From: Bacteroidota bacterium | GTDB lineage: Bacteria > Bacteroidota > Bacteroidia > Bacteroidales > Prolixibacteraceae | Assembly (NCBI GenBank): GCA_024278975.1 | Contig: JAJRSD010000034.1 | Location: 1-45,753, forward strand | Direction of reading: 5' to 3' | Length of the DNA stretch: 45,753 bases | In this document: one piece after another, positions 33,179 to 39,979 of the stretch | Layout of the letters: each line of letters starts with the position of its first letter | Numbering within the stretch: the stretch's first letter is position 1 | Notes under the pieces: model-generated | The model's input: only the letters and a program-made list of their open reading frames with translations | What the model was told of the DNA's origin: nothing | The model's database searches: none | Made by a program: the position numbers and the translations under genes

Positions 33179-34678
33179 CGCCACTGGCAATTTATTGATA
33201 GCATCTAGAAATGCTTCAACCGAAGCTGTAATAATATCGGTGTGTGCTCCAAAACCATGAAAGATATTGTCTTCGTAAACCACTTGCATGTGTACTTTTC
33301 CAATATCGTCGCTGCCTCGTGTAATTGCCTGCACCAAAAACTCTTCGATAATAACCTGACGGTGGATAATCTGTTTTACAGCTTTTATTGCTGCGTCAAC
33401 AGGACCGTTACCCGACGAAGTTGCATCGAATTTTTCACCCGAAATATCTAACCGAATAGTTGCCATTGGTTTCAGATCTTTACCCGAAACTACCTGTAAA
33501 TAATTTAATTTTATACGGCGTTCTTTACGTGTTGCATCGCCAACTAACAATGCAATATCGTCGTCGCGAATATCTTTTTTCTTATCAGCCAGATTTATGA
33601 AATCTTCATAAATTTTATCTAATTTTTCTTTGTCAACTTCAAACCCAAGCAACTCTAATCTGTGTTGTAACGCGGCACGGCCACTTCTTGCAGTCAACAA
33701 AATTCCCGATTCGTTGATTCCCACATCTGTTGGATCCATAATTTCGTAATTCTCGCGGTTTTTCAGAACGCCGTCCTGATGAATTCCTGAAGAGTGCGCA
33801 AATGCATTTCGACCAACGATTGCTTTATTTGGCTGAACCGGCATATTCATCAGAGTTGAAACCATGCGGCTGGCGCCATATATTTTTTTTGTGTTAATTC
33901 CTGTATCAATATTTAAAACAGCGTAACGACTTTTCAGAATCATCACAATCTCTTCCAGCGAAGTATTTCCGGCACGTTCGCCAATTCCGTTAATCGTAAC
34001 TTCTGCCTGGCGGGCACCGTTCATAATCCCGGCAATGGTATTTGCGGTTGCCATTCCAAGGTCGTTGTGGCAGTGTGTTGAAAGAATAGCGTTATGAACA
34101 CCGTTTACATTTTCCATCAGGAATTTAATTTTATCACCAAATTCATTGGGAAGTGTATAACCGGTTGTATCGGGAATATTTACGACAGTTGCGCCAGCTT
34201 TAATTACAGCTTCAACAACTTTTGCCAGATATTCGTTTTCTGTTCTCCCGGCATCTTCGGCATAAAACTCGACATCTTCAACATATTTTTTTGCATATTT
34301 TACGGCTGCAACAGCACGTTCAATAATTGCATCGGGGTTTGAGTGCAGCTTATGGAAAATATGAAAATCGGAAGTCCCGATTCCGGTATGAATACGACCT
34401 TTTTTCGCATATTTTAGTGATTCTGCTGCTACGTCGATATCCTTTTCAACTGCGCGGGTAAGGGCGCAAATAGTTGGCCAGGTTACCGCTTTTGATATTT
34501 CAACCACCGATTCGAAATCGCCCGGACTCGAAATTGGGAAGCCGGCTTCAATAACATCAACTCCCAAATCTTGTAACGTTTTTGCAACTTCAATTTTTTC
34601 TACTGTGTTTAACTGACAACCGGGAACCTGTTCGCCGTCCCTCAAAGTTGTATCGAAAATGTAAAGTCTGTCGCTCAT
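33173..34678 (-). CDS. leuA: 2-isopropylmalate synthase
   Basis: 501 residues. It condenses acetyl-CoA with 2-oxoisovalerate, the committed step of leucine synthesis. [17 protein letters not shown] (7-23) gives the metal-binding Asp and substrate Arg. [12 protein letters not shown] and [12 protein letters not shown] (HxH at 202-204) complete the TIM-barrel site. The linker carries [18 protein letters not shown]. The C-terminal regulatory domain (~385-500) includes [13 protein letters not shown], so leucine feedback is expected. It is the first structural gene after the leader-peptide attenuator (34768-34908), with start ATG 90 bp past the attenuator's T-tract. Confidence 0.96.
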   Translation of the reverse strand: MSDRLYIFDTTLRDGEQVPGCQLNTVEKIEVAKTLQDLGVDVIEAGFPISSPGDFESVVEISKAVTWPTICALTRAVEKDIDVAAESLKYAKKGRIHTGIGTSDFHIFHKLHSNPDAIIERAVAAVKYAKKYVEDVEFYAEDAGRTENEYLAKVVEAVIKAGATVVNIPDTTGYTLPNEFGDKIKFLMENVNGVHNAILSTHCHNDLGMATANTIAGIMNGARQAEVTINGIGERAGNTSLEEIVMILKSRYAVLNIDTGINTKKIYGASRMVSTLMNMPVQPNKAIVGRNAFAHSSGIHQDGVLKNRENYEIMDPTDVGINESGILLTARSGRAALQHRLELLGFEVDKEKLDKIYEDFINLADKKKDIRDDDIALLVGDATRKERRIKLNYLQVVSGKDLKPMATIRLDISGEKFDATSSGNGPVDAAIKAVKQIIHRQVIIEEFLVQAITRGSDDIGKVHMQVVYEDNIFHGFGAHTDIITASVEAFLDAINKLPVAE

Positions 34679-34683
34679 GATAA

Positions 34684-34767
34684 TTTATTATTTGTTATTT
34701 CTTAATCCTTATTTTAAACTTTGAAGTTCCGGGTTCCGGATTTCGAGTTCCGGTTTTCGGATTCTTC
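34684..34767. repeat. Heptamer array between the attenuator and leuA (12 units)
   Basis: Twelve units in unbroken 7-nt phase: TTTATTA, TTTGTTA, TTTCTTA, ATCCTTA, TTTTAAA, CTTTGAA, GTTCCGG, GTTCCGG, ATTTCGA, GTTCCGG, TTTTCGG, ATTCTTC. The array begins six bases from the leuA start and runs exactly up to the T-tract of the attenuator. Confidence 0.75.
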
Positions 34768-34801
34768 AAAAAAAAAGCCACCCTCTTTTCTGAGAATGGC
34801 T
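34768..34801 (-). terminator. Intrinsic terminator of the leu attenuator
   Basis: On the minus strand AGCCATTCTC (34801-34792) pairs with GAGGGTGGCT (34785-34776). This gives a 10-bp stem with two G-U pairs and a 6-nt loop AGAAAA, followed directly by nine T (34776-34768). It lies upstream of leuA, so it stops transcription before the structural genes unless the alternative structure forms. Confidence 0.88.
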
Positions 34802-34836
34802 CTATTTTTTCAAATATTTTTTACTACACACCATTC

Positions 34837-34908
34837 TCACTTTTTCTGTAACAGAAGAAGGATACCAATAATCAGGTTAAGAATAGAAATGTTGATAATG
34901 CTTTTCAC
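34837..34908 (-). CDS. Leu-operon leader peptide (LeuL-like)
   Basis: A 23-residue frame starts at GTG 34908 and ends at TGA 34837; an in-frame stop lies four codons upstream, so no longer version exists. It begins M-K-S-I-I-N and contains seven Ile and six Leu among 23 residues, finishing with Ile, four consecutive Leu codons (CTT CTT CTG TTA), Gln-Lys-Lys and stop. It is followed by overlapping antiterminator and terminator structures. Its job is to sense charged tRNA-Leu (and perhaps tRNA-Ile) by ribosome position, not to make a functional protein. It resembles enteric LeuL in logic but not in sequence. The GTG start without a Shine-Dalgarno sequence is usual for this phylum. Confidence 0.82.
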   Translation of the reverse strand: MKSIINISILNLIIGILLLLQKK

Positions 34909-35026
34909 TTTATTTACTTACGATTTGATGCAAATATCAAAATATTTTTTTAAAATGAAAATATATGGCAGCTTTTTATTGGAATACTTTAGATTGAGAT
35001 AATAAACTCTGTTATTTTTTATTACA

Positions 35027-35081
35027 GTCATGCTCTCACTTCTTATTCTGGTCATGCTCTCACTTCCCGTGAGAGTATGAC
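35027..35081. repeat. Direct and inverted repeat (REP-like hairpin) between ostA-like gene and leu leader
   Basis: GTCATGCTCTCACTTC occurs at 35027-35042 and 35051-35066. The second copy also forms a hairpin: GTCATGCTCTCAC (35051-35063) with GTGAGAGTATGAC (35069-35081), 13 pairs with one mismatch and a 5-nt loop. It sits past the end of the ostA-like gene and could stop its transcript, but no T-tract adjoins it. Confidence 0.6.
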
Positions 35082-35113
35082 TATTTTCAACTAAAAGCCA
35101 ATCAAATTAATAA

Positions 35114-36694
35114 CTACTTTTCTAAGACACCTGATTTTTCATCAATTATTATTTCGCCCCGTGGAAAAATATCGTATTTAGAGAGTGGGCGCAGCCTTAT
35201 TTTCCAGTCGAAGTCTTTTAGTTTTTTATCTGCCTCTGTTAATTCTAACAGTGGTTTTAATTCACCTTCAGGAGATTTAATAAAAATAATCTGATGAATT
35301 TTTCCATCTAAAAACCGAATAGATATTTTACTGCTTTCGGCGCGGTTAATACCAATAATTTCATCTTTTTCGCGGGCATAATAAAGTGTTTGCCCGTTGC
35401 CGTTTACATTAATCTTTTTAAGCTCCTGGTTAACAATATAACCAATCATCTCTTTTCCTTTTATCTGGTCGAACTGCCCGGTGTCTTGTTTCGAAATAAT
35501 AAAACTTTTTTTTGTAAGCCGTAGTTCGTCGGGACCATTGCTAATTTGTCGCATCTCAATTTTTTCTGCCGAAAGCTGGTGGTTTTCCGACCAAATTACA
35601 GGATTCTGATACATTTGAATAATCGAGTCTTTTGTAAAATATACCAGCGAGTCGCAGAGTCCCTGCATATCGGTTCTAAAAAAGCGCACTCCATAATAAG
35701 CTGATACAATCTTTTCGCCCTCAACTGTATCGGGAACGGTGCGAAGTGTATCGGCATGTAAAAACAACGAATCGGTTGAAGTATAAGTTATAAAAACTGC
35801 CGAGTCGGTAACAACTGTAGTCTCCTTCGCCTTGTTAAAATCTGCTGAATTACCAAGAATAATCGATCGGTTTTCCATATCCTCGAACCGAACCGAACCG
35901 AGTGCTTTTCCCGCTCCGTTAACTTTATTGTATTTTATGTATTTGGCATCAAGCTTTTGAGTATTGTTATAAATACTTGCTTTCCGTTTTAGCTCAGCCT
36001 CTCCGGTTTTAGAGTCGTACCAACCGCCTTCGGTATAAAGTGTATTTGCCGAGTCGCGGATTGTAGTTGGTCCTTCAACAAACATTTTACCGGTTTCGGT
36101 ATTATATTTTACAGTGTCGCTTTTTAACGTAAAATCTTCGTTATAACCATCCACATCTTTATAAAAATAGATGTTATTTTCGTCGATTAAATATTTACCA
36201 ATTATACTTGTTAATGTTGTTGTGCTGTCTTCTATACGTCCAAAATTATTGTAATAACAGATATTATTTTCCAGATCGTAGTCGAGTGTATCGGAATACA
36301 GTTTAACATCTTTATTAATCAATACCACGTTGTTCCAGGCTTGGGCAAAACTTATATCGCCATCGTAAAAAACATTGTTTGCATATAAGTGCAGAGTGTC
36401 GCCTTTTTTAATATGAACATGTCCGATGGCATCTACTTTATTGGTTCCGGAATAAATAATGGCAGTATCGCACCACATTAAAATTTCCTGGTGACGGATA
36501 AAAACGCTGTCAACAAGTCGTTGTGCATTGGCAGGCAAACTTTCGTCTGATTCGCCATAACCAGATTTTAAAATTTCAATCCTCTTTTTTTCTTGCGAAT
36601 ACGAGAGCGATGAAATTAAGAGCAATACAAAAACAATCTTCAAAGTGAGAGATTGGGAGGTAAGAAAAATTCTATTGAAAGAGAGAGAGTGCAT
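35114..36694 (-). CDS. OstA-like (LptA/LptD-type) envelope protein
   Basis: 526 residues with a signal sequence after an extended N-terminus (core ~19-31, ending SLSYSQ). The mature part is a run of beta strands of the OstA/LptA jellyroll kind, with recurrent phrases such as SGTNKVDAIGHVHIKKGDTLHLYANNV, VKLYSDTLDYDLENN, KSDTVKYNTETGKMFVEGPT and VNGAGKALGSVRFEDMENRS. The family is linked to lipopolysaccharide transport to the outer membrane. It is the last gene of the envelope string: its ATG shares one base with the stop codon of the MoxR gene, so translation is coupled. Its end is followed by a REP-like hairpin at 35051-35081. Confidence 0.85.
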   Translation of the reverse strand: MHSLSFNRIFLTSQSLTLKIVFVLLLISSLSYSQEKKRIEILKSGYGESDESLPANAQRLVDSVFIRHQEILMWCDTAIIYSGTNKVDAIGHVHIKKGDTLHLYANNVFYDGDISFAQAWNNVVLINKDVKLYSDTLDYDLENNICYYNNFGRIEDSTTTLTSIIGKYLIDENNIYFYKDVDGYNEDFTLKSDTVKYNTETGKMFVEGPTTIRDSANTLYTEGGWYDSKTGEAELKRKASIYNNTQKLDAKYIKYNKVNGAGKALGSVRFEDMENRSIILGNSADFNKAKETTVVTDSAVFITYTSTDSLFLHADTLRTVPDTVEGEKIVSAYYGVRFFRTDMQGLCDSLVYFTKDSIIQMYQNPVIWSENHQLSAEKIEMRQISNGPDELRLTKKSFIISKQDTGQFDQIKGKEMIGYIVNQELKKINVNGNGQTLYYAREKDEIIGINRAESSKISIRFLDGKIHQIIFIKSPEGELKPLLELTEADKKLKDFDWKIRLRPLSKYDIFPRGEIIIDEKSGVLEK

Positions 36695-37656
36695 TAAAGC
36701 AATTTATCAATAATTTGTTCCACTGAAATCTTTTCTGCTTCGGCTTTGTAATTTTTTATTACTCGGTGTCGTAAAATAGAGTGTGCAATAGCCTTAACAT
36801 CTTCAATGTCGGGCGAATATTTTCCGTGTAAAACGGCATGAGTTTTTGCACCCATAACAAGGTACTGCGAAGCACGCGGTCCGGCTCCCCACTTCAAAAA
36901 CTGGTTTGAAATATCGGCTGCCCTATCGGTATCCGGACGGGTTTTTGCAGCAAGTTCGACTGCATATTTAAGAACATTATCGTTTATGGGGACTTTGCGA
37001 ATTAACTCCTGATAGTAGCGAATCTCTTCTCCTGTAATAACAGGTTTCAATTCAACTTCCAATGTCGATGTTGTATTTTTTACAATGGTTAATTCATCTT
37101 CAAATTTCGGATAATCTAACCAAACCGAAAACATAAACCTGTCTAATTGCGCTTCGGGAAGCGGGTAAGTTCCTTCTTGTTCTATTGGGTTTTGTGTTGC
37201 CAGAACAAAAAATGGTTTATCAAGTTCGAAATGCTGACCTGCCGCAGTTACCGCCCTCTCCTGCATGGCTTCCAACAGTGCTGCCTGCGTTTTTGGAGGT
37301 GTACGGTTTATCTCGTCAGCCAAAATAATATTGGCAAACAGAGGACCTTGAATGAATTTAAAATTTCGTTCGTTATCGAGTATTTCTGTACCAATAATAT
37401 CTGACGGCATTAAATCTGGTGTAAACTGAATACGATTATATTTCAGACCAAGAATTTGAGCGATAGTAGTTACTAAAAGTGTTTTTGCCAAACCCGGAAC
37501 CCCGATTAACAAAACATGCCCACGACTAAACAACGAAATCAGAACCTGAGTTATAACCTCGTCTTGCCCATAAATTACTTTCGAAATTTCTGATTTAAGT
37601 TCATCGAATTTTGCACGCAAATTATCGAGTGCTTCCACATCGTTTTTAAAATTCAT
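36694..37656 (-). CDS. MoxR-family AAA+ ATPase
   Basis: 320 residues, normal length. Walker A is GVPGLAKT at 52-59, Walker B ILADE at 111-115 (IILADEINRTPPKTQAALLEAMQE), sensor 1 is FFVLATQNPIEQEGTYPLPEAQLDRF, and the lid domain contains GAGPRASQYLVMGAKTHA. MoxR ATPases work as chaperones for metal insertion or membrane complexes, usually with a DUF58/VWA partner. No such partner gene is next to it here; it is coupled instead to the OstA-like gene, suggesting envelope duty. A promoter candidate with both boxes lies at 37745-37776. Confidence 0.93.
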   Translation of the reverse strand: MNFKNDVEALDNLRAKFDELKSEISKVIYGQDEVITQVLISLFSRGHVLLIGVPGLAKTLLVTTIAQILGLKYNRIQFTPDLMPSDIIGTEILDNERNFKFIQGPLFANIILADEINRTPPKTQAALLEAMQERAVTAAGQHFELDKPFFVLATQNPIEQEGTYPLPEAQLDRFMFSVWLDYPKFEDELTIVKNTTSTLEVELKPVITGEEIRYYQELIRKVPINDNVLKYAVELAAKTRPDTDRAADISNQFLKWGAGPRASQYLVMGAKTHAVLHGKYSPDIEDVKAIAHSILRHRVIKNYKAEAEKISVEQIIDKLL

Positions 37657-37744
37657 ATATTTTTATTTTCGATATTATACTTATTTAATTCCCACTATAT
37701 TTTTGTTGATTCCTCTCCGTTTAGATATTTAGGATTGGCTTTTG

Positions 37745-37776
37745 CAAAATTATTTTACCCAGTCTTTAAAATCAAA
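37745..37776 (-). promoter_or_regulatory. Candidate internal promoter for moxR-ostA-like
   Basis: Read on the minus strand there is TTTG (37776-37773), a 20-nt spacer, then TAATTTTG (37752-37745). Both boxes match the Bacteroidota pattern TTTG-N19-21-TAnnTTTG. It overlaps the end of the SurA-like gene, about 90 bp upstream of the MoxR start. Confidence 0.4.
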
Positions 37777-39111
37777 ATTACAATTTGCATAAGTTGCATC
37801 AATACGAATGTATGTTTCCGATTGACGTGTTGAAATCCATTCATTTAAAACCCGTTCTTTTTTCGATACCAAATACATATCAGAAAGCTTTTGGTAGTCG
37901 TTTTGAAGGTCCGCCTTATGCGAATCTACTTTTTTTAACAGCTTTATAATTTTATAAATAGATTGTTGGGTTTCAGGATCGATTGTTTCAAATGGTTTCG
38001 AAATTTCATTCAATTCCATTTTTGTAAGTATTTTACTAATGTCTCCATCTAAATCTTCAACCGAAAACTTCGATGACATTGTATTGGCATTTATCGCGAC
38101 ACCACCATTATTCCTGGTATTTTTATCAAACGAAAACATCATTGCAGCTTGTTCGTACGATATCTCATCTTTACGAATCATATTTGCCATACTATCTAAT
38201 CGTTCGATAGCCTCCTCTTTTGCTTCCACCGAAACTTTGGGTTTCATTAAAATATGTCGGGTATTAATCTTTTCGCCTTTTTTATCTACAAACTGAATAA
38301 TATGATAACCGAACGAACTTTTTACAACGTTGGAAACTTTCCCCGGTTTTAAATTAAAGGCAACAGACGCATACGCAGGGTCTAACTGTCCACGCCCCAA
38401 ATACCCGATTACACCACCCTCTTTTGCCGATGGCCCTTCGGAATAAAGAACTGCCATTGTCGCAAAACTAGAACCATTTTCAATTCTCTTTTTTAGTTCG
38501 CGTAGTCGTGCTTTTACCCGGTTTTGCTCTTCTAGCGCAACTTTTGGTTGAAATGTAATTTGTGCATATTCGTATTGTGTTGGCATTGTTGGTATCTCGT
38601 CTTCGCTCAAAGTTTTAAAATGATGCCTCACTTCGGAGGGTGTTACCGTTACATCTTTTACAATCTGTTGGCGCATTTGCTGGCTTAACAACTGGTTTCG
38701 GATTCCTTCCTGCATCTCAGATTTTATTGTCGTTATCGGCTTTTTAAAATACTCCTCAACAGCTTTCTCTGAACCCATGTAAGATATGTACATTGCCATT
38801 TGCTGATCCATCTGACCGTTAACCTGACTCGGTGTTACCGAAATTAACGTGTCTTGCTCGGCTTCGGCAACCAGTAATTTATCGATAAGGAATTGCTCTA
38901 AAATTTCGCATTTCATATCGCCGTCGGAAGTAATTCCCTGCGCTTGCTGGTCGATGTGCATCCGTTCAATATCCGATTTCAAAATTATATTACCACCAAC
39001 CACTGCTACAATCTGGTCAACCATTTTATCCTGGGCAAATCCAAACATTGTAATAAACAATGCCAGAATTAATACTCCTGTGCGTTTCGTTATTTTATTC
39101 TGTTTCTTCAT
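37750..39111 (-). CDS. SurA-like periplasmic peptidyl-prolyl isomerase/chaperone
   Basis: 453 residues. The signal peptide is ~1-27 (ending MFGFAQ). A SurA N-terminal chaperone domain (~28-170) starts VDQIVAVVGGNIILKSDIE. A parvulin domain (~180-277) includes GSSFATMAVLYSEGPSAKEGG and the SSFGYHIIQF signature. A second, more divergent parvulin-like domain (~283-390) starts NTRHILMKP. It would assist folding of outer-membrane beta-barrels. Its start overlaps the preceding lipoprotein gene by 17 bp, and the whole PPIase trio is presumably one transcript with guaB. Confidence 0.9.
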   Translation of the reverse strand: MKKQNKITKRTGVLILALFITMFGFAQDKMVDQIVAVVGGNIILKSDIERMHIDQQAQGITSDGDMKCEILEQFLIDKLLVAEAEQDTLISVTPSQVNGQMDQQMAMYISYMGSEKAVEEYFKKPITTIKSEMQEGIRNQLLSQQMRQQIVKDVTVTPSEVRHHFKTLSEDEIPTMPTQYEYAQITFQPKVALEEQNRVKARLRELKKRIENGSSFATMAVLYSEGPSAKEGGVIGYLGRGQLDPAYASVAFNLKPGKVSNVVKSSFGYHIIQFVDKKGEKINTRHILMKPKVSVEAKEEAIERLDSMANMIRKDEISYEQAAMMFSFDKNTRNNGGVAINANTMSSKFSVEDLDGDISKILTKMELNEISKPFETIDPETQQSIYKIIKLLKKVDSHKADLQNDYQKLSDMYLVSKKERVLNEWISTRQSETYIRIDATYANCNFDFKDWVK

Positions 39112-39979
39112 TTATAATATTGTTATATATTCTGAATTTGTTTTGTCTGATTCCTTCCTTATAAATATTGTTTTCAACCTCTTTTAGAAACCTAATTTTA
39201 CGCTTATTTAGTATGAGTTTCTTTATATTATTTTCCACAAATTCCACGGGAGCTAAATTGTTTTTCAACTTATAATCCTGAATTTTGACAAGATAATAAT
39301 AATTTGAATCATTCAATTCTATTGTATTATTACGGGCAAGAAATCGTGTGTCGTCCTCAATTTCTTGTGGAATATTATTTTTTACTGTCTCAAAATCAAC
39401 CCAGTTATCCATAAAAATATCGAAGCCTTTGGCGTACTGCAAACAGTATTCTTTTAACTCCGATATTCCTTCTTCGCTGGTATTGGCAGTTAAACTTTTT
39501 AGCAACGACGGGTTTGCAACTTCGTTGGGTATTTTAATAAAAATTGCTTTTACAATGTTTTTATTCAAATTAAAGTTTTCGAGGTTCGAATTGTAAAAAT
39601 CCATAATTTGATCTTCGGTAACCATTGTATCCATTCTCTGCTTTATCAATTCGTTTTTATATTTATAAATGATTAACGAATTTCTGTACTCGCGAAGTTC
39701 GCGGGTTACATTTTTTTGTGCGGGTGTTAAATTATCATTCGCTTTTTGAATAAGTAGCTCCTGTTTTACCCATTTCTCAATGTAATCGGCAGCCATCATC
39801 GAACTATCTTTTGCCCCAATACCCGTGGGAATAATCGTAGATAGATCGCTGGCAAAAAGCAACTCTTCTCCTACTTTTGCCACAATCAATTGCTCCGGAT
39901 TACTATTGTTTGTACAACTTAAAACAGACAACCCTACAACAACCATAAAACAATATTTTATAAACTCTTTAAATACCAT
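39095..39979 (-). CDS. SurA-N-like lipoprotein without recognisable PPIase domain
   Basis: 294 residues. The N-terminus FMVVVGLSVLSC is a lipobox, so Cys22 would be lipidated. What follows (VAKVGEELLFASDL, DYIEKWVKQELLIQKANDN, VTRELREYRNSLIIYKYKNELI) matches the helical N-terminal chaperone part of SurA/PpiD proteins. The region where the parvulin domain should sit (~130-230) lacks the GYH-type signature. It is therefore probably a chaperone-like lipoprotein working with the neighbouring PPIases. It overlaps both neighbours: 11 bp with the upstream gene and 17 bp with the SurA-like gene downstream. It starts at ATG 39979. Confidence 0.75.
   Translation of the reverse strand: MVFKEFIKYCFMVVVGLSVLSCTNNSNPEQLIVAKVGEELLFASDLSTIIPTGIGAKDSSMMAADYIEKWVKQELLIQKANDNLTPAQKNVTRELREYRNSLIIYKYKNELIKQRMDTMVTEDQIMDFYNSNLENFNLNKNIVKAIFIKIPNEVANPSLLKSLTANTSEEGISELKEYCLQYAKGFDIFMDNWVDFETVKNNIPQEIEDDTRFLARNNTIELNDSNYYYLVKIQDYKLKNNLAPVEFVENNIKKLILNKRKIRFLKEVENNIYKEGIRQNKFRIYNNIINEETE

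Larger units (their letters stand above)
34768..34908 (-). promoter_or_regulatory. Leucine/isoleucine transcription attenuator of the leu operon
   Basis: Order in the transcript: leader peptide (34908-34837), antiterminator arm TGAGAATGG (34839-34831), spacer, terminator 5' arm, loop, 3' arm, T9. The antiterminator arm is a perfect 9-bp complement of CCATTCTCA (34799-34791), which covers most of the terminator 5' arm, so the two structures exclude each other. The arm begins at the leader stop codon. A ribosome that finishes the leader would cover it and let the terminator form; a ribosome stalled on the Leu codons would leave it free to block termination. The only promoter-like sequence upstream is a one-mismatch -7 box (GATATTTG on the minus strand, 34938-34931). 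Confidence 0.85.

Noticed and set aside
34721-35002. Plus-strand frame of 93 codons across the leu leader
   Set aside because: It is antisense to the leader peptide and terminator, has low-complexity Phe/Ser/Lys-rich composition, no promoter and no recognisable domain. The minus-strand leader explains the sequence better.
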